In this document: piece by piece, positions 1 to 6,423 of the stretch
Layout of the letters: every line of letters starts with the position of its first letter
How positions within the stretch are numbered: the stretch's first letter is position 1
The notes under the pieces: model-generated
Database searches by the model: none
Told to the model about the DNA's origin: nothing
The model's input: only the letters and a program-made list of their open reading frames with translations
Position numbers and translations under genes: made by a program
Origin: CAXYVX01 sp049297855
GTDB lineage: Bacteria > Patescibacteriota > Saccharimonadia > Saccharimonadales > Saccharimonadaceae
Length of the DNA stretch: 8,145 nt
Reading direction: 5' to 3'
NCBI GenBank assembly: GCA_049297855.1
Contig: JBAQVB010000055.1
Coordinates: 1 to 8,145, forward strand

Positions 1-50
1 CGGTCGATGATCAATCAGTTGCCGACGTCGTCAGCGTCAACAACGCGTAA
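1..50 (+). CDS. possible C-terminal end of an upstream plus-strand gene (partial)
   Basis: Reading from base 3, sixteen codons run to a TAA at 48-50 and give a tail ending VVSVNNA. The fragment is too short to assign to any family. It is proposed as a gene end because a hairpin terminator follows 21 nt after this stop. Frame 1 is also open, to a TAA at 148-150, but it would run through the terminator. Frame 2 carries a TGA at 8-10. The call is therefore weak. Confidence 0.35.
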   Translation, partial: VDDQSVADVVSVNNA

Positions 51-71
51 ACCGCGTCAGGACCAACAAAT

Positions 72-98
72 AAAGGCTCTCAGCTCGGGAGTCTTTTT
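72..98 (+). terminator. intrinsic terminator, probably bidirectional
   Basis: AAAGGCTC (72-79) pairs with GAGTCTTT (89-96) with one G-T wobble and a 9-nt loop, and a run of T continues to 98. Read on the minus strand, the same hairpin is followed by TTTATTT, so it could also end the pilin transcript arriving from 134. It sits between a plus-strand reading frame ending at 50 and the minus-strand pilin stop at 134. Confidence 0.7.
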
Positions 99-133
99 AG
101 TCTCACTATTAAGTGGTCAGTCGAAAGTTGGTT

Positions 134-730
134 TTACATCATAACGCAATACACTGTGCCACTAGATAATATCGCATAGACTGAGGCATCGGCGCTAGAT
201 GCGTTGGCATTATAGCCGGATGAACCAGACCCGCATGTTTGGCCCAGGGCAATCCCAATCATGTGGCCTTTGCCGTAGTGCTTTAGCCAGTTAGCATCGC
301 CATTACCAAACGTTTTATCGCTAGCATATACTTCTAACTGCGTTGTTTGGCTTAATTTTCCAACGGTTGCATAAAACCCCGCACTGCCTGGAACGGAATA
401 CGTCTTAGCATCACTGCCAGGTACCCCCAAGCTCGATAGATCACCTTGATTATCCACCTTATATGACTCCAGCGCACTAACTACGCGTCCCACGTCTTGT
501 CTTCTGGCTGTATCTGCTTGTGAATTCTGTAACGCTGGCCAGGCAATAAAAACGACTAAAAATATTAAACCGGCAATTGCCAAAACTAACGCCACTTCGA
601 TAATGGTGAAACCTGAACTGTGACGTAACTTGTCGTTAATTAATAATTGCGCCGGGGAGCAGTTGGGGGGGGGGTAATTTGTTGTTTGCTTGTGTTGTTC
701 ATAACCATACTGAAAGCATAGCATAATCAT
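134..730 (-). CDS. type IV pilin-like (prepilin) protein
   Basis: Likely a structural pilin or pseudopilin, inserted in the membrane and then assembled into a filament. Read from ATG 730 it has 198 residues. A prepilin cleavage site lies at G40|F41 with the signature GFTIIE and Glu at mature position 5, followed by a hydrophobic helix (about 41-64, FTIIEVALVLAIAGL onward). The globular part ends with Cys166 and Cys195, spaced like the disulfide-bonded loop of type IV pilins. The leader before G40 is long and odd (MIMLCFQYGY at the start), and no Shine-Dalgarno precedes ATG 730, which lies inside a good promoter. A more natural start is ATG 708 (MVMNNTSKQQ), but it is out of frame because of the 10-C run at 674-665 (coding strand). 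No in-frame ATG, GTG or TTG lies between that run and the cleavage site. The family is clear; the start, and whether the gene is on in this copy, are not. Confidence 0.8.
   Translation of the reverse strand: MIMLCFQYGYEQHKQTTNYPPPNCSPAQLLINDKLRHSSGFTIIEVALVLAIAGLIFLVVFIAWPALQNSQADTARRQDVGRVVSALESYKVDNQGDLSSLGVPGSDAKTYSVPGSAGFYATVGKLSQTTQLEVYASDKTFGNGDANWLKHYGKGHMIGIALGQTCGSGSSGYNANASSADASVYAILSSGTVYCVMM
665..674. repeat. 10-bp G/C homopolymer inside the pilin leader region
   Basis: Ten consecutive G on the plus strand (C on the pilin coding strand) fall within the codons for Tyr-Pro-Pro-Pro, upstream of the prepilin cleavage site. It is the only G/C run of this length in the window. Runs of this kind slip during replication, and they are also common sites of sequencing error. 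Confidence 0.9.
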
Positions 731-743
731 AATGCCAACACAA
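715..743 (-). promoter_or_regulatory. promoter of the pilin gene
   Basis: On the minus strand, TTGTGT (743-738), a 17-nt spacer ending in TGC, then TATGCT (720-715). The TGC makes this an extended -10. The usual initiation distance puts the transcript start at about 708, exactly at an ATG, so the mRNA would be leaderless from ATG 708. The start at 730 would lie inside the promoter and could not be translated from this transcript. Confidence 0.6.
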
Positions 744-752
744 GCGTTTAGT

Positions 753-1205
753 TTAGGAAATTTTTCGCCGTTTGAGCCCGACTCGGCGCGAATCGTTGGC
801 GAGCCAGCGCGTATCGCAGTTGAGGCATTGATAATCGAGAGTCGTTCGGCTTTGCACCCCAGTTTGACCGCAATTTGGGCATTTAGAGCGGGCGTGCAGC
901 CAGTCGCGATAATCATCCAGCGCGTTTTCGATTATGCTGTCCGTTATGGCCACGTTGTACGCTTTGGCAATGCTAGCGCCACGCGTCCAGGCGTCACGCT
1001 CCATTTTGATGAGTTCAATGTCCTGTACGAACTGTTGGTGGTTAAGAACAGCGTGACCCAACTCGTGAAACAATTCCGTGAGATTAGAACGATAATAAAC
1101 CCGGTGTTCACTTGGCGACCAGCGCGAAACTGTGGCCGTTGTAAAATCAAATTGCGGAAAATCGGCGCGCAACCGAGTTAATAATCCCGTAAAATCGTCC
1201 TCCAT
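753..1205 (-). CDS. ImmA/IrrE-like zinc metallopeptidase with C-terminal zinc ribbon
   Basis: A 150-residue soluble protein. The zinc-protease motif HELGH is at 47-51 in the context LTELFHELGHAVLNH, giving two His ligands and the catalytic Glu48. Glu69 in KMERDAW, 21 residues after Glu48, is a plausible third ligand, as in the ImmA/IrrE (M78-type) peptidases that cleave repressors or regulators. The C-terminus has two CxxC knuckles, CPNC (109-112) and CLNC (127-130), that look like a zinc ribbon, followed by a basic tail. No signal peptide or membrane segment is seen, so it is probably cytoplasmic. There is no obvious phage or repressor gene nearby to serve as its target. It ends 22 nt before ATG 730 of the pilin on the same strand and is divergent from the surface protein at 1301. 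The peptidase call is firm; the substrate is unknown. Confidence 0.75.
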   Translation of the reverse strand: MEDDFTGLLTRLRADFPQFDFTTATVSRWSPSEHRVYYRSNLTELFHELGHAVLNHQQFVQDIELIKMERDAWTRGASIAKAYNVAITDSIIENALDDYRDWLHARSKCPNCGQTGVQSRTTLDYQCLNCDTRWLANDSRRVGLKRRKIS

Positions 1206-1211
1206 GACTCA

Positions 1212-1220
1212 ATTCTAGCA
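1212..1220 (-). promoter_or_regulatory. extended -10 promoter of the metallopeptidase gene
   Basis: TGC-TAGAAT (1220-1212, minus strand) lies exactly 6 nt before the ATG at 1205, the same geometry as at the pilin ATG 708. No Shine-Dalgarno fits between them, so a leaderless transcript is likely. The -35 is poor: TTGCTG is present but with only a 15-nt spacer. Confidence 0.5.
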
Positions 1221-1249
1221 GGCTTTTGGCGCCAGCAAAGTGCTTATAC

Positions 1250-1278
1250 TTGTGCAAATTCCCTGGACATAGTAAAGT
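1250..1278 (+). promoter_or_regulatory. candidate promoter of the VAATG surface-protein gene
   Basis: TTGTGC (1250-1255), a 17-nt spacer, then TAAAGT (1273-1278). The -35 is identical to that of the rpsA promoter. The transcript would start near 1285, just before the ribosome binding site. A second good -10, TATACT at 1245-1250, overlaps this -35 but lacks a convincing -35 of its own. Confidence 0.4.
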
Positions 1279-1300
1279 GATTAACAGAGAAGGAGATTGG

Positions 1301-1774
1301 ATGGTCGAGAAGCTAAAAGGTAGTACGGTGGCGAAATATTGGTTGAGCGTGGTGGTACTCGCCCTGATGATTTTTGTTGGGCTGGTGATCGTTAAGAGCT
1401 TATCGTTGAACAACCGACACGTAACCGAAGTTGCCAAAACGACTAACACGACCAGTACGACTAAACCGTCAGCGCCCGAATCCCGTACGACGACCAAACC
1501 GAGCGGATCTAATAATGGCGCCAATCATCAAACCGTGTCTACGCCGCCAGCTAAAACCAGCCAGACGGCGCCAAGCGGTAGCGCTCCGTCCAGTACTCAA
1601 CCGACTACGGCTACTACGCCTGCGGCACCAACTGCAACTGCGAATCAAGCCACTCCGACGACGGCCGTGGCGGCGACTGGTCCGCGCGAAACGTTTATGA
1701 CACTTTTGGCAAGCGCCGCGCTAACTTTCGCCGGCGTGGCATATTGGCAGTCGCGTAAATCAGTGCGTCAATAG
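1301..1774 (+). CDS. Ser/Thr/Pro/Ala-rich surface protein with sortase-type sorting signal
   Basis: A 157-residue protein with no recognisable enzymatic domain. Residues 13-31 form an N-terminal hydrophobic segment (signal or anchor, with no clear AxA cleavage site). Residues 42-122 are low-complexity Thr, Ser, Pro and Ala, typical of an extended, wall-spanning stalk. The C-terminus has the three parts of a sorting signal: VAATG at 123-127 followed by Pro, a hydrophobic stretch (about 132-148), and the basic tail SRKSVRQ. This resembles LPxTG or LAxTG signals, so a sortase would cut between Thr and Gly and attach the protein outside. A sortase-like gene lies 3.2 kb downstream (6414-4930). ATG 1301 is chosen because AGGAG (1291-1295) sits 5 nt before it; the upstream in-frame ATG at 1226 has no such site. 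The sorting-signal reading is an inference, since the first motif residue is Val rather than Leu. Confidence 0.65.
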   Translation: MVEKLKGSTVAKYWLSVVVLALMIFVGLVIVKSLSLNNRHVTEVAKTTNTTSTTKPSAPESRTTTKPSGSNNGANHQTVSTPPAKTSQTAPSGSAPSSTQPTTATTPAAPTATANQATPTTAVAATGPRETFMTLLASAALTFAGVAYWQSRKSVRQ

Positions 1775-1778
1775 TGGC

Positions 1779-1807
1779 TTGTGCCTACGGCGAATATCTG
1801 CTATAAT
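1779..1807 (+). promoter_or_regulatory. strong promoter of rpsA
   Basis: TTGTGC (1779-1784), a 17-nt spacer ending in TGC, then a perfect TATAAT (1802-1807). This is the best promoter in the window, with an extended -10. It begins 5 nt after the stop of the preceding gene. Initiation near 1814 gives a 5' leader of about 84 nt. Confidence 0.8.
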
Positions 1808-1826
1808 AAAATAGATTTTGTGTGAG

Positions 1827-1897
1827 GACGCGACCCACAAATGAATATTAATTAAGGAAGGGAAATTTAGTCGCGTCATAAATTTCCAGAGGTAAAG
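1827..1897 (+). promoter_or_regulatory. structured 5' leader of rpsA, possible translational control element
   Basis: Two perfect 8-bp complementarities interlock. GACGCGAC (1827-1834) matches GTCGCGTC (1870-1877), and GGAAATTT (1861-1868) matches AAATTTCC (1880-1887). The 3' arm of the first helix is the loop of the second. The second helix ends directly against the Shine-Dalgarno AGAGGT (1888-1893). Only 2 nt join the two 3' arms, so both helices probably cannot form in full together; competing folds or a partial pseudoknot are likely. Ribosomal protein S1 is known to repress its own translation in E. coli; the same role here is an inference. Confidence 0.5.
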
Positions 1898-2938
1898 ATG
1901 ACGAGAGTCACGATGGACGAACTGCTCAAAGGGGCGGAGGGTCAAAGTTTAGAGGCTGGCGATAGCATCGACGGCAAAGTTTTAACTATTAAAAAGAACG
2001 AGATCTTGGTTGATCTGGGCGCGCGCGGCGTCGGTTTAGTGCCGAAACACGAGATTGGTTATGGTAAAAAATACGAGGTCGGCGAAGCGGTGACTGCAAA
2101 TGTCATTGACACCGAATTAGATGACGGCATGGCGCTACTCAGTCTGCGCAAAGCCGCCAAAGACAACGGTTGGATCGAAGTGCAAGCGACGGTTGAAAAA
2201 GGCGACACTATAGAAGTGGTGCCGTTTGACGCTAATCGTGGTGGTCTGTTAATTGAATACGACGGTGTACGCGGCTTTATGCCGGTGAGCCAGTTGGGCG
2301 CGTCGCACTATCCGCGCACGTCGGATAAAAACGCGATTTTATCTAAATTGAAAACTTTAGTTGGTAAACCGATGCCGGCACAGATTCTGGACGCCGATCA
2401 GAAAACCAGCAAGCTAATTTTCAGTGAAAAAGAGGCGATTAAGGACGGTTTAGCTGATCGTTTTGCCAGTCTGAAAGTCGGCGATATTGTTGAGGGCGCG
2501 GTTACGGGCGTGGTTGATTTTGGTGCCTTTGTGGATGTGGACGGCATTGAAGGTTTGGTGCACATTTCCGAAATTTCTTGGGAACGTGTCGGTAAAGTTA
2601 GCGATAAATTGAAGGTTGGCGATACGGTGAAAGCCAAAATTATTTCAATCGACAAAGATCGTTTGAGTTTGTCAATCAAGCAGACGTTGCCGGATCCGTT
2701 TTTGAGCGAAGTGGCGAAATTGCATAAAGGCGACGAAGTTGAAGGCACGATCACGCGGATTACGCCATTTGGCGCGTTTGTTCAAATTAGCCCGGCGGTC
2801 GAAGCGCTAGTGCATGTCAGCGAACTCGGTAGGGGCAACGATCCGGAAAAAATCTTCACCTTGAATGATAAACGCACGTTTGTGATTCTCGATGTCGATG
2901 CCGACGCACGAAAGATTAGTTTAGGGTTGAAAAAATAA
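1898..2938 (+). CDS. rpsA: 30S ribosomal protein S1 (four S1 domains)
   Basis: S1 binds mRNA on the 30S subunit and helps load it during initiation. The 346-residue protein has four S1 (OB-fold) repeats at about 20-85, 100-177, 193-262 and 276-346. The third is the most canonical (VDFGAFVDVDGIEGLVHIS at 206-224), and the fourth keeps TPFGAFVQI at 289-297. E. coli S1 has six repeats; shorter forms of about four occur in Gram-positive bacteria and small-genome lineages. There is no KH domain, which argues against NusA. ATG 1898 follows AGAGGT by 4 nt. An in-frame ATG at 1913 (MDELL) lacks as good a site. The gene has its own strong promoter and structured leader and lies 81 nt upstream of infB in the same direction, so the two may be cotranscribed. 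Confidence 0.88.
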   Translation: MTRVTMDELLKGAEGQSLEAGDSIDGKVLTIKKNEILVDLGARGVGLVPKHEIGYGKKYEVGEAVTANVIDTELDDGMALLSLRKAAKDNGWIEVQATVEKGDTIEVVPFDANRGGLLIEYDGVRGFMPVSQLGASHYPRTSDKNAILSKLKTLVGKPMPAQILDADQKTSKLIFSEKEAIKDGLADRFASLKVGDIVEGAVTGVVDFGAFVDVDGIEGLVHISEISWERVGKVSDKLKVGDTVKAKIISIDKDRLSLSIKQTLPDPFLSEVAKLHKGDEVEGTITRITPFGAFVQISPAVEALVHVSELGRGNDPEKIFTLNDKRTFVILDVDADARKISLGLKK

Positions 2939-2953
2939 TGAAACGCTAATTTA

Positions 2954-2971
2954 GAGGCAGATTTTTGCCTC
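2954..2971 (+). other. hairpin 1 in the rpsA-infB spacer
   Basis: GAGGCA (2954-2959) pairs with TGCCTC (2966-2971) around a T-rich 6-nt loop. The flanking CTAA (2946-2949) and TTAG (2973-2976) could extend it across an internal loop. The T-run lies in the loop and not after the stem, so it is not a standard terminator. Confidence 0.55.
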
Positions 2972-2975
2972 GTTA

Positions 2976-3005
2976 GATTTCATGAAAGTCAAATTTCGTG
3001 AAATC
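2976..3005 (+). promoter_or_regulatory. hairpin 2, abutting the infB ribosome binding site
   Basis: GATTTCATGAAA (2976-2987) pairs with TTTCGTGAAATC (2994-3005): 12 bp with one G-U wobble and a 6-nt loop. It ends 2 nt before the Shine-Dalgarno AAAGGAG (3008-3014) and has no T-run after it. Possible roles are RNA processing, stabilisation of the infB message, or modulation of initiation; the sequence does not decide among them. Confidence 0.55.
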
Positions 3006-3019
3006 AGAAAGGAGTAAAA

Positions 3020-4918
3020 ATGGCTGATAAATTGAAAAAAACTGGCGAAATGGGCGCGGAAAAATCCGCCCAAAAAGTTGCGCGTGAAATGAAATCCGCT
3101 CATAAAGTTTTGGAAATTTCTGAGACAATTACGGTGGGCGAATTGGCGGAGAGACTGGATTTGACCGTCACGCGTTTGGTTGGCGAATTATTTAAGGCTG
3201 GTGTTATGGCGACGGTCAATCAAAAAATCGATTTTGAGACGGCCGAAATTATCATTGACGAGCTCAAATTACCGATCAAAGTCGTCAAGAAATCGGCCGA
3301 CGCCGAAACCGAAGCAGCCAACGAACTTGACATTGAATTGAGTAAAAACGCGCGACCGCGTCCACCGATGGTGGCGGTGATGGGACACGTTGATCACGGT
3401 AAAACGACGTTGCTCGATTACATCATGAAAAAACACGTGGTGGCTGATGAGGCGGGCGGTATTACGCAACACATTTCAGCCTACCAAACGACGCATGAAA
3501 TTGCCCAAAACGGTAAAAAAATTGCGCGCAAAATCACGTTCTTGGACACGCCGGGGCATGAAGCTTTTGCGGCGCTACGACAGCACGGCGCAGTTTTGAC
3601 TGATTTGGTGGTTTTGGTGGTGGCGGCCGATGACGGTGTTAAGCCGCAAACCATTGAGGCTATCAAATTCGCTAAAAACGCCAACGCTAAAATTATCGTG
3701 GCGATCAACAAAATGGACAAAGCCGACGCTAATCCAAATTTAGTGAAAACGCAGCTGGCCAGCGACTACGGGCTGACGCCGGAGGAATGGGGCGGCGACA
3801 CGATCATGGATGAAGTTAGCGCGCTGAAAGGCACCGGTGTCGACAAACTGTTGAATGACGTATTGCTCGTCAGCGACATGGAGGAATTAAAAGCCGATTA
3901 CGACGTGCCGGCTGAAGGTTTGGTGATTGAATCAAACTTGGAAAAGGGCCGCGGCGCGGTGGTGCGTGTGTTGGTGGCGAACGGCACGCTCAATAAGGGT
4001 GATTTTATTGTGGCCGGTTCGGCCTGGGGTAAGGTGCGGACTTTGCAGGATTTTCGTGGCAAGCCGATTAAAAAGGCTGATCCTTCGACGCCGGCGACTG
4101 TTACTGGTTTTCGCGAAGTGCCACCGTTCGGTACACGGATCGAGGAAGTCAAAAACGAGCGCGAGGCGCGGGCGTTGGCGGCTAAAAATTACGACGCGTC
4201 GATTAATTCAACGGCCGGAGTTAGCCTATCTAGTGCGGATCTGCTGCGGATGATGAATCGCGAAAGTGAACAGAAAACGGCGAATTTCGTGGTTAAAGTC
4301 GATGTCCAAGGCTCACTCGTTTCGGTCATCGATTCGCTAAAATTATTGGATACTAATGAAGTGGCAGCACGCATTATAGCGTCGGGCGTCGGTGATATTA
4401 CGGAAGGCGACGTTCGTGCCGCCGTGTCGTCGGCCGATGAAGAAATCGAGCCAGTGATTTATGGATTTAATGTGCAAATGTCATCGTCAGTTAAACAATT
4501 GGCGGCGCGCCATCACGTGGAAGTCCATATTTACAGCGTGATTTATGAACTATTGGATGATGCGAAAGCGCGCATGAGTGCGTTACTTGGCGATGAAGTG
4601 GTTGAAACACCGGTCGGTAAATTGAAAATTAAGGGCGTTTTTCGTACGACGCATGCCGAAATTATCACCGGTGGTGACGTGACGGAAGGCAAACTGACGC
4701 CCGGCCTTTTGGCACGTATTTTTCGTGGAAAAGGTAAAAACCGTACTAACGTTGGCGAAGTTGAAATCGCTCGCATTCAGCGCGAAAAAAACGAAGCCAA
4801 GGAAGTTTTCGCCGGCGAAGAGGTCGGCCTGAGCCTGAAATTGACACACAAATTAATCGTCGAAATCGGTGATGAGCTGGAAGCGTTTCGGCGCGAATTA
4901 AAAAAACGCACACTGTAA
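3020..4918 (+). CDS. infB: translation initiation factor IF-2
   Basis: IF-2 is the GTPase that delivers initiator tRNA to the 30S subunit and promotes subunit joining. The 632-residue protein has an IF2N-type N-terminal domain (about 28-85). The G domain motifs are G1 GHVDHGKT (122-129), G2 GGITQHI (146-152), G3 DTPGHEAF (176-183), G4 NKMD (230-233) and G5 SALKGTG (267-273). A beta-barrel domain II (about 297-385), domain III (VKVDVQGS at 425-432) and a C-terminal tRNA-binding domain (about 535-625) follow. It is much shorter than E. coli IF-2 (890 residues) because the N-terminal extension is reduced. ATG 3020 follows the strong site AAAGGAG by 5 nt. It lies downstream of rpsA. The usual infB partners nusA and rbfA are not adjacent, and the next gene is convergent after 11 nt. 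Confidence 0.96.
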   Translation: MADKLKKTGEMGAEKSAQKVAREMKSAHKVLEISETITVGELAERLDLTVTRLVGELFKAGVMATVNQKIDFETAEIIIDELKLPIKVVKKSADAETEAANELDIELSKNARPRPPMVAVMGHVDHGKTTLLDYIMKKHVVADEAGGITQHISAYQTTHEIAQNGKKIARKITFLDTPGHEAFAALRQHGAVLTDLVVLVVAADDGVKPQTIEAIKFAKNANAKIIVAINKMDKADANPNLVKTQLASDYGLTPEEWGGDTIMDEVSALKGTGVDKLLNDVLLVSDMEELKADYDVPAEGLVIESNLEKGRGAVVRVLVANGTLNKGDFIVAGSAWGKVRTLQDFRGKPIKKADPSTPATVTGFREVPPFGTRIEEVKNEREARALAAKNYDASINSTAGVSLSSADLLRMMNRESEQKTANFVVKVDVQGSLVSVIDSLKLLDTNEVAARIIASGVGDITEGDVRAAVSSADEEIEPVIYGFNVQMSSSVKQLAARHHVEVHIYSVIYELLDDAKARMSALLGDEVVETPVGKLKIKGVFRTTHAEIITGGDVTEGKLTPGLLARIFRGKGKNRTNVGEVEIARIQREKNEAKEVFAGEEVGLSLKLTHKLIVEIGDELEAFRRELKKRTL

Positions 4919-4929
4919 AACGGCCGCGC

Positions 4930-6414
4930 CTACGCTGGTTGTTCAGAATCGGAATAAGCAACCGGCGTCACGGCGCCAGTGCCGGGCACATTGGGTTTTT
5001 CACCGGCTATGCCGAATGTGATCTTAATTTGCGAAGTGGTTTTGGTGCCGTCGGGGTGGCTGATTGTCATGGTTTTAGTTAGATTGATCGGTTCCATAAG
5101 ATAGCCCACTTTACGATTCGCATATTCATCAAATTTATCCAGGTCATTAAAACCCGGTAAACTGATCGAACCCGGATTGGCGCAGGTTTGCATGGCATTC
5201 ACTCCGAGATGGTTGGCGTTGCCTTGTCCTTCTGTGCCGGGGATGACATTACCGTTGTCGTCTAGTTTAGAGTTCGTGTCGTTCCATGGGTTATTGGCTG
5301 AATCGAGTTTAGTATTCGGGATTGGTTGGCCGTTGCTGTTTAAAATAGCTCCGGTGTTTAAATCGGCAAATACCGCTTGTTTAATGGCGAAGGTTTGCGT
5401 TGTTCCATCATCCATGGTGTAGACAACGAGACGACCAACCATCGGTCCATTCAGCAAACCTTTGTCGGGATCGATGTAGCCGTCGCCATAGGCGCTAGGT
5501 AATCCGAGCGCGCTGAATCCTTGTGTGATCAGACCAGTGTTATGATCATATATAAATGTTGCGCCGTCGCCGCCCAATTTTGCGCCCGGCGCTCCCCAGA
5601 TGTTGGCGTTATTGTAATTATCTAATCCCGCCACCGAAGTTGGATCGTCGCTCTTGTTGACGTTATGATTTGTAATTATGTCGCCGATTTTAACCGTTGC
5701 GATATGTGATCCGTTGGGCGTGTCGCCAACATTGGCCAGGTATTGTTGATAATTATAAGCTTCCGCCGGCAGTTGTTTATTTTGGTCATTAGCGACAGAG
5801 TTGGCTTTTTCGTTATTGGCGGCTACTTCCTGATTGTTGACGGTTGGAGCTTGGGTAATTTGGTGCTTAGTGAGTTCACCTTGCAGCGTATTGACTAGAC
5901 GGCTGGGAACGTGAAGCATGGCGTCGTCGACTTGCGGCGTGTTAGCTGCCCACACAGTTCCGCTGGTCGCTGCGACAGTTGCGAGACCGAGGCCGAGCAT
6001 TTTACGCGCAATATTGCCAGCGTGCCGCCGAAAACGTTTGGGATTTTCGGAACGATTATGCTCATTATAGCGGACAGATTCTCGCCCTCGGTTTATCGCG
6101 AGCGATCGTGATTCTGATCGTCTAGTGGACACGGCCGGCGCTGGTTGCGGTTGAGTTTGAACCGGTAACTGGCGAGTTGGTGTTTGCTGTGGTTGTTCGT
6201 CCGCGAATTCTTGTTCTTGTTGCTGGGTCAATTTTTGTTTTATGGATAGAAACAAATCATAAGCGGAACCGGGTTCGTCGCTATACAGACGGAGAGTTTC
6301 CTCTGGCTCACCCATAGCTCTCTCCAGCTCGCGAGCCGATTTATCACCAAAAATTTCTTTGGCATCCGACGCGTCGATATTGGGCGATCGTGATTGTTCG
6401 GGCGAAGTATTCAT
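4930..6414 (-). CDS. sortase-like membrane transpeptidase
   Basis: Proposed to cut a TG-type sorting signal on surface proteins and attach them to the envelope. The 494-residue protein has a charged, Gln/Pro-rich cytoplasmic region (1-130), basic residues before one membrane segment (about 138-158), a linker, and an exported domain (about 225-440). Sortase-like landmarks are His291 in TFIYDHN, FSALG (300-304), GD (310-311), strand-like RLVVYTMDDGTTQTFAIKQA (328-347), Cys411 in MQTCAN and Arg434 in NRKVGYL, giving a His-Cys-Arg order. Two points are unusual: Asp replaces the common Gly before His (GH in most sortases), and an insertion of about 40 residues rich in Asn, Asp and Gly precedes the Cys region, so the His-Cys distance is 120. 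ATG 6414 has an extended -10 just upstream and no Shine-Dalgarno. ATG 6315 (Met34) has GGAGAG before it and is an alternative. The fold call is moderate. Confidence 0.6.
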   Translation of the reverse strand: MNTSPEQSRSPNIDASDAKEIFGDKSARELERAMGEPEETLRLYSDEPGSAYDLFLSIKQKLTQQQEQEFADEQPQQTPTRQLPVQTQPQPAPAVSTRRSESRSLAINRGRESVRYNEHNRSENPKRFRRHAGNIARKMLGLGLATVAATSGTVWAANTPQVDDAMLHVPSRLVNTLQGELTKHQITQAPTVNNQEVAANNEKANSVANDQNKQLPAEAYNYQQYLANVGDTPNGSHIATVKIGDIITNHNVNKSDDPTSVAGLDNYNNANIWGAPGAKLGGDGATFIYDHNTGLITQGFSALGLPSAYGDGYIDPDKGLLNGPMVGRLVVYTMDDGTTQTFAIKQAVFADLNTGAILNSNGQPIPNTKLDSANNPWNDTNSKLDDNGNVIPGTEGQGNANHLGVNAMQTCANPGSISLPGFNDLDKFDEYANRKVGYLMEPINLTKTMTISHPDGTKTTSQIKITFGIAGEKPNVPGTGAVTPVAYSDSEQPA

Positions 6415-6423
6415 CGTGTCACA

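Noticed and set aside
731..916. Upstream extension of the pilin frame to ATG 916 (260 residues)
   Set aside because: It would overlap most of the 3' third of the metallopeptidase gene and adds 62 residues with no pilin character.
732..1181. 149-codon open frame on the plus strand
   Set aside because: It lies antisense over the metallopeptidase gene, whose HELGH and CxxC motifs show the coding strand. The plus-strand product has no features and no ribosome binding site.
1226..1300. Upstream start (ATG 1226) for the VAATG surface protein
   Set aside because: It lies upstream of the predicted promoter, has no Shine-Dalgarno, and would put 25 extra residues before the anchor. ATG 1301 has AGGAG at good spacing.
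1841..1855. Upstream ORF ATGAATATTAATTAA in the rpsA leader
   Set aside because: Only four codons, with no properly spaced Shine-Dalgarno. The AT-rich stretch is better explained as leader sequence between paired arms.
4972..4986. VPGTG near the C-terminus of the sortase-like protein as a sorting signal
   Set aside because: No hydrophobic segment or basic tail follows it; the protein ends in an acidic, polar tail.
4900..5000. Terminators for infB and the sortase-like gene in their convergent junction
   Set aside because: The gap is 11 nt. The nearby GC-rich inverted repeats (4962-4966 with 4981-4985) and T-runs (T5 at 4996-5000 plus strand, T7 at 4906-4900 minus strand) do not combine into a hairpin followed directly by a T-run.
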